Source of the DNA: Aurifilum marmelostoma
Taxonomy: Eukaryota; Ascomycota; Sordariomycetes; Diaporthales; Cryphonectriaceae
NCBI GenBank assembly: GCA_027559495.1
Contig: JAMXSV010000026.1
Coordinates: forward strand, 1,798,001 to 1,862,000
Direction: 5' to 3'
DNA length: 64,000 nucleotides
Part shown: piece by piece, positions 37,352-50,594 of the stretch
How positions within the stretch are numbered: position 1 is the first letter of the stretch
Layout: each line of letters starts with the position of its first letter
Notes under the pieces: model-generated
The model's input: only the letters and a program-made list of their open reading frames with translations
The model's database searches: none
Told to the model about the DNA's origin: nothing
Program-made: the position numbers and the translations under genes

Positions 37352-37569
37352 TGTTGATGAATAAGGCACGATCTTCACGATCGTCACGATCGTCGCCCTC
37401 TCCGAACGACGAGGGCATCAGAAGGCGTTTGATGCACACGGACCGAGGGATTTATTCCTCAACTAATTGAGGCCTTTTCACGATCGTTCAAAGATAAATA
37501 AACCTCCTCTTCAACCTCTAGATAGCCTAGATAGATGGAATCAAGCTTCATAGTCACTCTTTTATAACA
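37352..37569 (+). repeat. 5' LTR of the copia element, 218 bp
   Basis: It begins TGTTGATG and ends TTATAACA, a TGTT/AACA inverted end. By eye it is identical over its whole length to the right LTR. It contains three copies of the palindrome ACGATCGT (37377-37384, 37386-37393, 37480-37487) and an ATAAATAA stretch that could serve as a TATA element. Confidence 0.92.
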
Positions 37570-37736
37570 CATTATCAGTACGATCGTGATCTCTAGCCCT
37601 GGCGGTTTAGGATCCGTTCACATCGCACCTTCTATCGCCTATTCAGGCTCAGTGCTCAATACATCTTTTCTGTATCCACAGACACTGGAATTCCTCTTCA
37701 TCATCCTCATCATCAAGGCCACACTCCGTATCCTCT

Positions 37737-40700
37737 ATGTCTGATCAACAAGAGGCCATCAACACCAGAAACACACGTTCAGGACGCGAATACGGCGCAT
37801 CCACAGACCTAGAGGCTTCAGTTCAACAGCCTTCTGAAGAAAGCCAGGCACAGCCAGAGGAAACGGCTCAGCTAGGCACATCAACCACTCGTGAAAAACC
37901 CCCTCGTTCGTCAACCACCATGTCTGATGTCGAGGATAGAAAGGAGGGCTCCTTAGCCTCGAAGCAACTCAGCAAGGAAGATCGTCTCCATCAGGGCAAC
38001 TGGCCCTCGTGGGAGCCCGCTATGAAGAAGCTCCTCCTCGAACATTGCAAATTCGACCTGCTCAAACCCCTCTTCTTGAAGATCAAGGAAAAGGGCCATC
38101 TAACCGATGCTGACAAGGCCTCGATGGCAACTCCAATCAACCTCGACGACCCCTCAGATAGGGATATCGAATTGGCTGCTGTTGACTCGATAATTCAGCG
38201 GTCCTGTTCAAAGGAGGCCAGAGCCCTCGTCGCCTATATCTCCGATCCAACCACCAAGTGGCTCACCCTGAGGGACTGGGCTATAGGCACTGGACCTGTT
38301 CAGTACTAAGAGCTCCTCGCAGAGCTTTAGACCATTTAAAGCAAGTCCTATAAGACCCCGAGCGAATATGTGAATGCCTTCAATCTTATTAAAGAGAGGC
38401 TAGTCTTCCTCGGCCGTCAGGTGGAAGACGTGGAGTATCAGGTTAACTTCGTTCAGGGCGTTCAAACTGAACATCCTCAGTGGGTTGCACGCATCAGGCA
38501 ATCTATACGCTTGAGCCCTCGAGGCCAGTTCACCCTCAGGGCTATTCAAGCCGACTACATCGATGAGGCGAGGAACTCAAAGACCCTCGAAAGCGCGAAC
38601 CTCATGGGGCAATAAAAGAAGAAAAAGAGTGGGAAAAAGAATAACAGAACGTGCCCTCATCGTGACCACTCAGCTGATAACTGTTGGTCTATCCATCCTG
38701 AGAAAAGGCAGGAAAAGGACAAGTGGAGATATAAGGGAAAAACGGAGGAAAAGAACAGTGAAAAAGGTGGAAATACAGGCACTCAAGAGGCAAACCTTGT
38801 ATCTGAATAATAAGCCATCGAAGAAAAAGGTCGTCAGTATGCCTTTCTCTCCTCTCAAGCTATACTCGATGCCTGCCGCGAACCTGGCCAATCAGAGGGC
38901 TCAAATCAGGCCATCCTGAGCCCCGAATATATCGAATCCCCTGAGGACCTCGATGCACGGAAACCATTATCGCCAGTCGCACACCATCACCACGTCCTCT
39001 TCTCCACTCAACATCAACGTTTCCATCAACAACTCTATCAACGAGAGGTCTGTGGCGATACAGGTGCTACCTGCCACATCTTCGGCACCAAAGAAAAGTT
39101 CACTAGCATCAACTATTCAATAAACGTGCCAGCTATTACTACAGGAGGAGGTCTAGTTACTCCCCTCGGAGTTGGAACGGTATAGCTGAAGTGCAAAGTC
39201 AATGGCACTACCAATGATCTCACCCTATATCAGGTGTATTTCTGCCCTGAATTCGCTCAAGATATCGTCAGCATTCTACGCCTCTATAAGAAAGGCTTGA
39301 GGATTCGAAACTTCGATCTTCTCGAGCCCCAAGGACGTGGCATAGTTGCACAGTTCGACAATAACTTCAACATTATTACTCCAACAGCGCATAGCGCATT
39401 CCTCTCGAACGAAGCCACGGAATCCTCAGCCCTAGCTATCAACCTAGCTAAATGGCATCAACGCCTAGGGCATGTCAGCAAAGAAGCTATCCTGAGGACC
39501 GCCTCAGCGGTGGCTGGCATCAAGCCAGAAGTGCCTCCTTCTGAACAGAAGGGAGACCTTGTATGCGAAGCCTGTGACTATGGAAAGATCCTCAGGCATA
39601 CACCAGGCTAAGGGTTTACTGAGCCTAAAAGCGCTGGAGAGGTCTGGCATCTCGACTCCTTTTCTATGGCAACAGAAGGGGTGAACGGCGAACGATATGG
39701 CATCCTCGCCACTGAAGGGAAATACGCCTATCGTCAGTTTACCACACTTTCCAACAAGGAATTGGGCCCTAGGGAGGTCTTGAGGATGCTCAAAACCTCG
39801 CACTATCAGTGGAAAGCTAAGGTTCAGAGGGTCTATATGGACAACGGCACGGAACTCCTAGGAAAAGACGAAAACGAGCTTCAACAGTGGCTTAGAAAGG
39901 AGGGGATTAGGCTGATGCCGTCGTCGCTATATACGCCTGAACAGAACGGCCTGGCTGAACGTTCAAATCGCATCATCATGGAAAAGGCACGCTGCTGGAT
40001 GGAGGACCTGAAGATGCCACACTTACTGTGGCCCTATCTGTTCGAGGCAGCGGTGGCCATTACGAACTTTACTGTTAATAATCGAACGAAGGCACTGAAT
40101 CAGTGCCCCCACGAGGCTTTCTTCAACGAATGCCTTCCAGGCGACGACCACAAGCCAGATCTAAGCAATGCTATTATACCAGGGCAGCGATGCGTGGTTC
40201 ACGTCCCTAGCGAACGTCGTCAACAAGGCGACAAATTCGAGCCGAGAGGAGAGCCTGGCATCGTACTAAACTGGCTGCTGAATACGGACATCGCGAAGCC
40301 GTTCACTCAGTTCAGAGCATATCTAACTGAACGACCTGGCACGCTTCGCCAGAAGATTGTCACCACGGCGAATCTCATGATGTACGAGATCTAAGGAGGC
40401 CACGAGGTCCTAACCTCTATCAAAGGGCTCGTCGGCACCACCACCGATACGATCGTCGTTGGCCAGCCAGTTGTTGAACGAACACCAGCGCCTATATCAG
40501 GCCAAAAGCCCACTAGAGCTGGGATCTCGTGTTTCCTGGCTGATACAGTACCCTCATCTCCGAACGAACCAAGTACACTCCACGAAGCCTTCCGCAACCA
40601 CGATTAGGCTGAATGGCGCGCTGGCCTATATAAAGAGCTCAGAAATCTTATTTAATTGGGAGTATTTCGAGCCCGAGAACGGCACTCCGGGTGCCGTACT

Positions 40701-42206
40701 CTAGGAATGCGATACGTCTTCAAGAGAAAGCTTGACAGGGATGGAAAGGTCTCAGAACACAAGGTTCGAGCGGTGGTACGAGGATTCACTCAACGAGAGG
40801 GCATCGATTTCAACGAAACGTTCGCATCAGTCAGCAAGGCACCGACCTGGAGGATCCTCCTCTATCTGGCAGCAACACTCAACTGGGAAATCGATCAGAT
40901 CGACGTGGTGGCGGCCTTTCTGAACGGCGACCTCGAGGAAGAAGTCTTCGTCGAGGTGCTAGATGGCCTAGCAGACTTTCTGGCCGAACATCCTGAAGAA
41001 AACACCATCGGATTTGACCCCTTGAAGCCGCAAGTTCTTTAAGTGATGAAGTCGCTCTACGGCCTCAAGCAATCGCCACGGCAATAGCAGAAGAAGCTGA
41101 CCAGTGAACTCCTCAAGATGGGCTTTGTTCAGCTTCGCAGCGATGCAGCAATCCTCATCAACTATCAACTAAAGGTTATTATCTGCAGCTACGTCGATGA
41201 CCTCCTTCTAATGGCCCCTGAACGAACGAGCATCGACCTCGTCAAACGAGGCCTTTCAGAAAGGTTCAACATCAAGGACCTAGGCCAGGCAGCCTATTTC
41301 CTGGGGGTGTCTGTTACCAGAAATCGCGATCAACGCTCCCTCAGGCTCGCTCAAGAGGCATACGCCGAACGATCGCTTCTAGAAAGCGGCTACGAAGATG
41401 TGAAATCCTCACCTATTCCTTTCGCATCAGGATCTCTAGCCCTGGCCAGACCAAACGAACGCCAGGCCTCGAATAGAGATATCACAACATATCAATCAGG
41501 CAATGGCCGATTGATGTATTTAATGACCCAAACAAGGCCCGATCTCGCCTTTCTGCTATCTGTAACCTCGAGATACGGTCACAACCCCTCAGCAGAGAAT
41601 CAGGCTCTTCTTAAACACGGATTTCGCTATTATCAAGGCACCAAAAGCCTTGGCCTCGAGGTCGGCGACAAGCGACAACAAATGCCACAGATACACTGGA
41701 ACGACGAACATTTCAGCCATGAATCAGTCAGCCTAGAGGAAAGGCTTCCTATATCTATTTGGGTGGATTCAGACTGGAAAGGAGACAAATCCACGGGCCG
41801 TTCAACATACGGTGTGGTCATACAGATGGGAGATAGCGTGGTGGCGTGGCGTTCCAAACGAACAGATCGCGTGATGACCTCAACAACAGAGGCCGAATAT
41901 CACGCTATCTGCAAGGGAATGCAGACGGGGCTCTGGATCAGAAACCTCCTCATCGAACTGAGGATTCCGTCGGTCCTCACGGTCAAATGCGACAATCAAG
42001 GCGCCGTCAAGCTGACGAAAAACCCCGAATTCCATCAGCGAACAGGGCATATTCCCTTGGAAGAACACTTCGTGCGCGACGAGATATCAGCAGGGCGAAT
42101 TCTCATCGAGTGGGTGCCCACCGAAGATCAATTAGCTGATGGCCTGACGAAGCCTTTGAACGGCCATCGCCAGGCAGCAATGCTGAAAAGGATGAGGCTG
42201 GTGTAA
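37737..42206 (+). pseudogene. Gag-Pol frame of the copia element, 13 internal stops, no frameshift
   Basis: One frame spans 1490 codons. Parts in order: Gag (N-terminus MSDQQEAINTRNTRSG; NWPSWEPAMKKLL near 38000); a degenerate zinc knuckle (CPHRDHSADNCW, one Cys lacking); protease DTGAT (about 39060); the pre-integrase WHQRLGH and a CEAC pair; integrase D (LDSF), D (MDNGTE) and E (PEQNGLAER); RT with RGFTQREGIDF, SLYGLKQSPR and YVDD; RNase H with WVDSDWKGD and the final DGLTKPL. Stops: TAA at 38307, 38337, 38613, 38808, 38811, 39609, 40392, 40653 and 41040; TAG at 38328, 39183, 40605 and 41085. None is TGA. Several fall where Gln is expected and the one at 41085 where Trp is expected, as C-to-T changes at CpA would produce. 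This copy cannot make Pol without suppression. Confidence 0.9.
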
Positions 42207-42279
42207 AACACCAACGGAAAAGTGACGATGCTAGACTATCTAGCCAGACGACATGAAGAAATAGCACCTTATGGGGGTG

Positions 42280-42497
42280 TGTTGATGAATAAGGCACGAT
42301 CTTCACGATCGTCACGATCGTCGCCCTCTCCGAACGACGAGGGCATCAGAAGGCGTTTGATGCACACGGACCGAGGGATTTATTCCTCAACTAATTGAGG
42401 CCTTTTCACGATCGTTCAAAGATAAATAAACCTCCTCTTCAACCTCTAGATAGCCTAGATAGATGGAATCAAGCTTCATAGTCACTCTTTTATAACA
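42280..42497 (+). repeat. 3' LTR of the copia element, 218 bp
   Basis: Same start, end and sequence as the left LTR, with no difference seen by eye. Confidence 0.92.
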
Positions 42498-42502
42498 CAG
42501 CC
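42498..42502. repeat. 5-bp target-site duplication, right copy (CAGCC)
   Basis: It directly follows the AACA end of the right LTR and matches the left copy. Confidence 0.85.
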
Positions 42503-44035
42503 CCCAACCCTCCTCCTTACAGCTGGCTGGCTGGTTGGATTTCTCAGCCTTTGAGAGGAAAGCAAAGCAAGACATGTATGGTTATACCCTAGCCTACCTG
42601 GCGAAAATACACACCGCCTTTTCTGGTTCGGTTTTCCCCTTTTTTTTTCTCTTTTTCTTTTTCCAAGCGGTGTGCCATCTCTTTGTTCTTCTTCGGGGCG
42701 CCGCTGCTGATGTCCGCCTGGTCGTATCAGTAATTATATGGACAGTAAGAGGGGACAAGGATAGAAAGTCATGTGTGCTTCTGAATTACGACTGGTCCTG
42801 CTGGCTCGGATTGTCATGTAATTGTCATGAATTAGCGGCAGCACAAGTTCATGTAAATATTGGCAACGCATCAGCGTGCGTCATGTTGGAAGGGTGCTGG
42901 TCCGTTGCGAGCGACGAGCGAGGACAGGGCTGCGCTGGCATAACCTGGTGGTTTAGTCTTAACCCAGGGCGCCTAGCAGAGATTACTCTGTCGTGCTTGA
43001 ATGCAAATATACTACGAGTGGGGAGGAATCTGAAAAGAATAGAAGGAGGGATCAGTCGTCTACGGGACCAGCAGCATCGAGAAATCCAGAGGGGTTCAAA
43101 AAGGTCGATATCAACAGCGGGACCACACGCAGAGGGGTGGCATACGCCTTGATAATGGTCCACGAATTGCATCTTATGTTCTGCATCAATGTCAATGATT
43201 ACTGGAGCTAAAGAGAGTTCAACATTGTTTTGGGTATTGACTTAAAAGTTCTACATGAATATTGTCATGCATCCAAATTTCATTGCTTTAATCACTTCGG
43301 TATGTGTGAGTACAATAGGCCTATCTATCTTGGGAGGCTGACAAGATCTCCAATGTTCGAGGTTGTAACTTATCGAAATGTAAGGTGCAGTTACGTTTCC
43401 GGGACGTTCAAAGACATGATGACTCTTGATGATCTCGGAAAATCTGGACAGGCGCACAGGAAAGTATTGGCTATCTCGGTGTATATATAGGTTTCTTCAT
43501 TGAAACGATCCGGAGACAAGATGGAGGCTCCCCAACACTCCCGTTAATCACTTTCACATGCCCTCGAATTCCTACCATGGTATCATTCAGGGAGATAATC
43601 AAGGGGAAGCTGGGAAACACCAGTAACTATGACATCTTGTCCCGGTTTCTTTCATAGATATGAATACAACAATCTATTATTCCATATAAATATCTTAGTA
43701 CTATACAGTTCAGTTTCGAACTCGATGCCGTCTCTTCTTGTCTCTCATTTATCAACTTTGTTTCTGAAGCAATCAGAGAATCCGTCAGCCGCTGATCGGA
43801 GCAACGGCCCGGACACGGCGGCACAGGGAGTCCGTTCCCCTCACCACCAAGGATTCCCCGCTGAGCCACGAAGACAGTCTGCCCGGACATCACGACGATC
43901 AGAAGGAGCGGTTCTACATTGCGCGTTCACTTCTGATTATCTGTATCTTACATAGTCGCTATGAGATATAACCTTACACTCTAAGAACACGTAGCCCGAC
44001 GACATCAACGCTTCCTTCCATCCGACACAGACATC
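42503..44035. other. Intergenic, 1.53 kb, upstream of the MFS transporter
   Basis: Partly AT-rich. A 205-codon frame (42535-43152) is open but has no family motif and begins beside the insertion site. A TATATATA-like sequence near 43482 is too far from the transporter ATG to be assigned. Confidence 0.4.
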
Positions 44036-45872
44036 ATGGCTACGACAACCCAGACGGCGACGCTCGACGTCCATCAGAGGGCCCCGAGCATGGAGCACGA
44101 ACTTCGCCATATTCGCAGACCGGCAGCAGAAGACATAGTATCTCAACCACCTGCTGTGACGTCCACCACTGAGACGACGACATCAGCTTCCCCGTCTCCA
44201 CCGGGGCTGAGGCTCAAGATCTTCGGGACCGGCTTCTCCTTCTTCAGCGCCGGAATCAACGACGGCACGCTGGGCCCGCTCATTCCGTACATGCTCACCA
44301 CCTTCTCGATCGGGACGGGGCAGATCGCCATCCTGTGAGACTCTCCTCCTGCTGCTCCATTTTCCCCCCCTCCCAGTACCCCTCAAACAGGGATTTAGAT
44401 GGTCGCTAATGATTGATGGAAAACCCTCTGTGTTTCCTTCATCTGCCGCTGTCAGATATGCCTGCTCCTTCATAGGCTGGCTTCTGGCGGCCATCACCAA
44501 CCCACTTCTAACACCCCACCTGACCCTCGGCCAGATGCTCTGCCTGGGCGCGGTCCTCCAGCTCCTGGCGCAGTGCCTGCGGCCGTGGTCGCCATTCCCT
44601 CTATTCTGCGTGACGTTTACCCTCCAGGCTTTGGGCACGGGATATCAGGATGCCCATGGCAACACGTTTGTGAGCGGGGTGCGGCTTGCCCACCGCTGGC
44701 TGGGCTTCATTCATGCCATGTGGGCGCTGGCGCTCGTCGTGGGCCCGCTGGTGGCTACATCCATTGCTTCCCATCACCCGAGCTCCGTCGGAGGCGGGAG
44801 AGAAGGAGATTCGGCGTGGAGGCGGACCTATTTTGTCACGATGGGTGTTAACATTGTGAACCTCGTGTGGGTTGTGTTTGCGTTCAGGGACTCGCTGTGG
44901 CAGATGCCCCGGGGGAGAAGTAGTATGGGGGGGATTGGAGCTGGAGCCGATGAGGAGAGGCGCAACACCGACGACAGCCAACAGAGACAGCAGCAGCAGC
45001 AGCAGGAGCAGGAGGTAGAACAGACAGGCTGGTCTGCCCTGCGTGAGATGGGTGTCATGTTGGAGGTGAAGGATGTCTGGCTCATCAGCCTCTTCTTCTT
45101 CTTCGGTCTAGGAGCATCAATGACCTCGACCGGTACGATATATGTTGGAGCGCCCAGCAACCAGCACCTTCATTTACCACCCCCCCTCCCCCCTCAATCA
45201 GGTCAAAATCCGTTTGTGCTGACCCAATAACGTGTGTCCCCATCTTCTTACAGGCTGGGTCGTCGACTACCTCGTCCAGGTCCGAGGTGGCGACCTCTCG
45301 AAGGTCGGGTACGTGCCCACGGGCTATTCGGCCGGCGTCTTTCTCGGACGTCTTGTGCTTCCTGAACCGACATACCGGTTCGGCGAGAAGCCGGCGATCT
45401 TGGTCTACTTCGTGGCGACGATTGGGTTTCAGCTGGTCTTTTGGCTAGTGCCCAGTATCATCGCAGATGCCACGGCTCTGAGCATCCAGGGATTCTTACA
45501 GGGACCCTTCTTTGCAACGGTAAGAGACACCTCATCCACAACTTGCCATGCTAACAAACAGACAGGGCATCTCGGTCGCGTCCAGGATCTTCCCAAGAAA
45601 GATCCAAGCAGCAGCCCTCAGTCAGTGTCTCCCTCCCCATCTACCGAAGGTTTTCAGGGCATTCGCCTCGCTGAATGATTAAATCTTCTCTTTCTCGCAC
45701 AGGCTTCATCTTTGTTTGTGCTCAAGCAGGGGCAGCCATCTTTCCCTCCGTCACTGGCCTGATTGCCGAGAGGGCTGGCGTACAGGTCCTGCAGCCCATA
45801 ATTCTGGCACAGCTCGTCGCAGCAACCATCCTCTGGGGGCTTGTGCCGAAAGTTCCGGAGCGCAGAGTTTAA
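44036..45872 (+). CDS. Major facilitator superfamily transporter, 488 aa, five exons
   Basis: Exons 44036-44334, 44456-45132, 45254-45519, 45566-45620 and 45703-45872 sum to 1467 nt with matching phases. A hydrophilic N-terminal tail of about 60 residues leads into helix 1 (FSFFSAGINDGTLGPLIPYM, the N-terminal MFS pattern). A polar loop between the two six-helix halves carries a run of seven Gln. The second half starts at WLISLFFFFGLGASM and includes a VGYVPTGYSAGVFLGRLVL-like helix and a final helix before PKVPERRV. The pattern resembles the fungal Bsc6-like MFS group, whose substrates are unknown. The fourth intron uses GTCAGT rather than GTRAGT. The frame is intact despite G6 within exon 2. 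Confidence 0.85.
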
Positions 45873-48800
45873 GGGCCATCACGAATCGGTCCGCCCTCGA
45901 TGTTCGATGACTCTCTGCATGGAATATTGAAGTGGTGGTGAGCGAGCCTCTCGTAAGAAGGACATACAGATGCTCCGTAGCGACCCGAGTGTGTGTGTTT
46001 GTACGTTTGAGAAAGCCATTAAAAAACAAGGCTCTGAGTTTTCATGTAACCATCTCGTCCACTTGTGTGAGATGGCGAATACTCGAGTGCGACTTCGCAA
46101 AGTGAAGCGCCCTTGAGCAGTGATTGACCTTGGCCATCTTGTGGGGGATACCGCGGCAAAGATAGCTCGTGCGGTCCCCTGCCACAAGACGTGCCGACGA
46201 TAATTGCTGTCAAGCCCTTCATTCTGTCCTTCTCCTCCTTCTTATTCCAGCAATAGCTTTAAAAAGGCTCTTGCTGCCTGTGGTCCATGACGAAGGTTAA
46301 CCTCGGTAATCCTCCCTTACCTAACTCCTCGAGGAGGGTGGCCAGCCCAGTTTCTCGCTCAGGCCACCATCTGAGGTGACTCGCAGTTTACTTGCCTGCA
46401 TACGTACCACTCGATTCAGTCGAACCAGACGGGACCATGTGCATGTCATTGAGGAGTCACCGCCTCATCGTGAGCACACTCTGCACCACCTCACATTGCT
46501 CAAGGAGCGGAGCCAGAGCGGGGTGGCTTGAGCTTCACCTGACGCCATTGCGCGGCTTCCCCTCCGTCTTGTAAGTCAACCGGCCTAAGCGCGCGAGGTC
46601 CAGAAAGAAAAAGAAAAAAACTACCACAAAAGCAACTCCTCGGTTCAGACGTGAGGGAACCACGGCTGCAGGGGCGTTTTTGAGTTTTCTGCCTCTTTGG
46701 CTGGAAGCGAGAGCTTGTTAGGAAGCACGTGCTCCTTCCTGCCATCTTCCGAGCGTAGATTGGGACACAAGGCTCCAAGGAGCGAACAGTGTGTAGGCAG
46801 GTACTATACAAGAAACACCAGCCCTTATCCGGCTGCGACTGCATCCTCTTCTTTTTTTATCAATCCCTCGGTAGTGCCTTCCCAAGATATTGTTGGTCCG
46901 CAATTAAGTCGGTGAGCTAAGCCAAGTAGACAGAGGGAAGGTCTGACTCGCAATGCAGAAGAAGGGTCTAGCGACTCGCCGATGGCCACGTGCCTGCCTG
47001 CGATTGTGGTTCGTGATGCAGGGGGATGGTGGCGGAGGGGCAGTGAAGAGCACAGAGAAAGAGAGATGGTTCTGGACCTCCAGATTCATTCTCCTGCCCG
47101 TTGGGAACTCTACGGTGCGTGTTGGGGCCCCACATCCTAGGAACGCAGCATTTACTACAGCACGACATAGTAATCCCAATTGACTCCTGCGGCTTAACAA
47201 AGTTGCAATATGGGGTACCGTAGTCGAGCGTTGGCGCTGGCGCTGGCACTCAGCCTCTTAAAAAGGGCCGGACAACGGGCCTGCAAGGCTTGTGATCGCG
47301 CGGAGAAGAGGTCTCGTTTCTGGAGCTTGAGGCCGCGGATGGTGTTCTGGACTCTGTTGGGCCTGCGGCTGGGTTTTCCTAGACGGGAACAGTCTGAATG
47401 CTCGGGCGTGTGGGGGACGGCGGCTCGAGATCTGAAGAGGTGATATGGTGTGTGTGGCCCGTGGGGTAAGTCGCAACATGGGCGATAAACCTATCAAGAT
47501 GAAATGCTACATAGCACAATGTTAGCCGTGCATGCGAGGTGTCGGTGCATAGATTGGTTATCTCTTGCCCGAGCCTGAGTTGGGAAGCTATCGAGTGTCC
47601 TGGCATCGATCGTATCGATGGTACACGGAAGGTCGCCCTCGTTTGGGTTCCCATGTGACAGAGATTGGTCTGTACACAGTATTCCACCTAGGTGTGTATC
47701 ATCGCACCATACAGTATCTCTATTATGTGCATGATTAGTATGTGATGTGTGTGCACCTGAACGATGTCAGAACAGGTCAAAGTGTCAATAAACTCTGCTT
47801 CAACATGATCCGATCTCAACTACTAGATGATGCAACCCGCACCGCATGCCAAGTACGAGGTAAAGCCACGGCGGCGGGCCAGGATACAAAGTGGTCAGTC
47901 GCAATCCAATCGTCGATCGATTTTTGAACCATTGATTCTTGGAAATGAGCAGGAAGTGTGCGTGGCACGCTGGTACGACTCTCGGCAGGATCCCTCCTTT
48001 TCTTATTAACTAGGCTTGTCCAGGAAAATACAGAGTCATGGTGGGTGCAAATTCGAGATCTGCTCTCGATAAACATGTGGATATTACATACAGATCAGAT
48101 GTGGCGGTGGTCTCGTGTAACATCATGACTGAGAGAAGAATGGATCCTCCCAAGAAAAAAATGGAAAAAGTAAAAAAAAAAAAAAAAGATTTAGAAAAAA
48201 GCACCTATGCGAGATTTGCCTTGGCTGTAGTCGACCCACACACATCGCATGGGCTGGAGGGGGAACACGCGTCGAAGTGCTGGAGACTGTGGTCAATATT
48301 GAGATATCGACATCTTGGCAGGGGAGGCTCAGACCAGTACAGAAAGGAGCCAATCTTGGTGACATGATGTAATGTGCGTGAATGTGTGTGAAATGAAAGG
48401 GCAAGAGACAGAGAGGAAGAGACAGTCAATAGTGCAAAAACGTGGTTCACAAGGTACAACGAGCTAGACGCATCTTTGTCACCGTCACCGCCATCATCGG
48501 ACGTTCAATGGTGGTTCCCGCGACAAGGTCTCGAAACTGGCAAGTACAAACTTAGAAAGAATAAGTGGACAAGCGGAACGCGCCCCAGTTCTGGGTCATG
48601 ACTGGTTGGGTCTCGAAGGCCTCCATCCTGGTCGTTCCCCCCCTTCAACTCGTGTTCCAGATTCGAGCTTCCCTGGCCTGTCCTTTTTTACTCCTCCGAA
48701 CCTGCAGGTCGTAGTGACCATTGACATTCGAGAGATAGAGAGGGAAATAAACGAAGAGAAAACTCCTGCTGTGTGCGCCAGGGGTAGACAATCAATTGAC

Positions 48801-50594
48801 TCAGGCAGGGAAGGGAAAGAAAGGATCCGTGTCACCAACGATAAGGTCCCTGCCGCTCCACATGCGATGAGATGGTAGGATAGCATTGAGAAAGTGTGTG
48901 TGTGCGTGAGCAACAGAGATAGAGAGAGCGAGGAGAGAGAGAGAAGGAAGAAAAAGAGAGAGAGGGAGCGAGAAACTGAAAAAGAGGGTCAGGGCAGGGA
49001 GCCCAGGCCAGTACAGCTCCCATCCCTGAGGGTGCTGGGAAGGTTTGCTGCCACTGCTAGCTTAGTGCGAGTCGTGGCGCCCAAGCCCTTGCAAACGAGA
49101 ACGAGCCAATAGACGCTGTCGCTTGAGGTTATCGACTACCTAAAACAGCAAGAAGACACTCAAGGTCAGACGGCAAACCTCATGGGAATATCCGCGGGTG
49201 GGGCCCAATAACGGCTCAGGGGCAGGGACACAGAGCGGACAGAGGGCATGGCTTCGCTCATCTTGAGCTGGCTATGGGGGAATGGGCCTTCCCCCCCTCA
49301 TCGCCAGAGGCTTTGTGTGCCCGTGCGTGGCCTGAGCTGCCAGGTGCAGGGGTCCTTGAGGGGGGCAAACTACAGGTGCTAGAGACCCTAGAAGCCGCTA
49401 ATGGTCGCACCCCTGCCCCCTCCTGTACCACAAGCACTACATAGCACCTTTGTCTCTGACCCTCTGGCATGAGAACCGTCGACCGGGATACGGCTCAAAT
49501 GTCCTGGGATGCTGTCCTTCAATCTCATTTCCCATTTGCCATCCCCAGGTAAAACAGGTTATCCTCGCCCGTCCCGCCCTTCTCTCGTTTCGTCTATTTG
49601 TTGTGTTTTTGTTTCGTGTGTGTGTGTGTGTATGTGTGTGTTTGTGTGCGTGTGTTTATTTTGGGGTCGATCGAATTACCGAATTTGTTCCCCTGACCAC
49701 CGGCAACAGGCGACACATTCGAGTGACTGGCCTCGTCCAAAGGTGTGACTGACTGACTCTGTCTGCCCACCTCGTCAACTCCAGTCAAGCGCGAGGCTGA
49801 TCTGCAAGCCGTACTGCATTGCGCTCCTCAGTCCCGATCTCACGACCACCGCACCGCAACACCCACCTCCTTCGTCTTACGTCCCCCTGCACACAACACT
49901 GGAGCCTTCCTCTACAGTTGACAAAAAGAGCCTGGTAGATCTTCCCTGGCTATCGACACTCGTAATCTCTCGAGATACAGATGGACCGGCAGTGAACAGC
50001 TGTGCCCCCCCAAGTCGCCTTCTTTGTGTTCTCTCCTACTTCCCCGTCCTCCTCTACCTTCTCTGTCTCTTCACCCCCTCTTCACTTTCTCGACGGTTCG
50101 ATCAACCTGGCGCTGGCACCACAAGCATCTGATCGCCAAGATCATCTGGAGGTACAAACATTTTACGTACTGTAAGTCACAAGAAGAGCATGAACCACTT
50201 GGTCCCACCCGCCATGAAATGCCCTTGCATACAATATTATAGTCACTGCCCTGGCCCCTCCTCCCCCTCGCAAATCCTCTGCAGGGACAGCGAGAAAAGA
50301 CCCAGTCGTTCATAATTTGCTAGCCATATTCTGACAATCTCTCCCCCCAGATCTACTACACCGCCCGCGCACGACATTTCTCGACCTTCTCTCTACCTCT
50401 CGACAATCTTTTTGTTGTCTCAGCCGGCAGTCCAATCGAGACCAGCCGCCAGAGAGACCCGTCACCTGGCATACACTATCACTCCTGCGACAGAAATCCA
50501 GCCTGCCATCCAGAAGACGACACACCAGTTGTCTTGACGACGGCTCCTTTACATACCTGCTCCCTTGTATCTCTCTCCTGCACATTATCTCGCC
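45873..50594. other. 4.7-kb region with no recognisable gene
   Basis: Upstream of the tail-anchored protein gene. A purine tract (about 48905-48990, mostly GA) and a short (TG)n stretch near 49617-49650 are visible. Open frames are short and non-protein-like. No RNA gene seen. Confidence 0.4.

Larger units (their letters stand above)
37352..42497 (+). mobile_element. Ty1/copia LTR retrotransposon, structurally complete, 5.1 kb
   Basis: Two identical 218-bp LTRs, a 5-bp target duplication and one internal frame in the order gag, protease, integrase, reverse transcriptase, RNase H; integrase before RT defines Ty1/copia. A purine-rich stretch with G5 (about 42271-42279) just before the right LTR could be the polypurine tract. 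The primer-binding site after the left LTR (from 37570) could not be matched to a tRNA with confidence. Identical LTRs mean recent insertion, yet the internal frame has 13 stop codons. It sits between a sugar kinase and an MFS transporter and interrupts neither. Confidence 0.93.

Noticed and set aside
37352..42499. LTR ends placed two bases further (…AACACA, 220 bp)
   Set aside because: The shorter 218-bp LTR gives a perfect TGTT/AACA end and a 5-bp target duplication (CAGCC), which the longer one does not.
42535..43152. 205-codon frame just after the right LTR
   Set aside because: It contains a homopolymer-encoded Phe run and no motif, and begins at the insertion site by chance.
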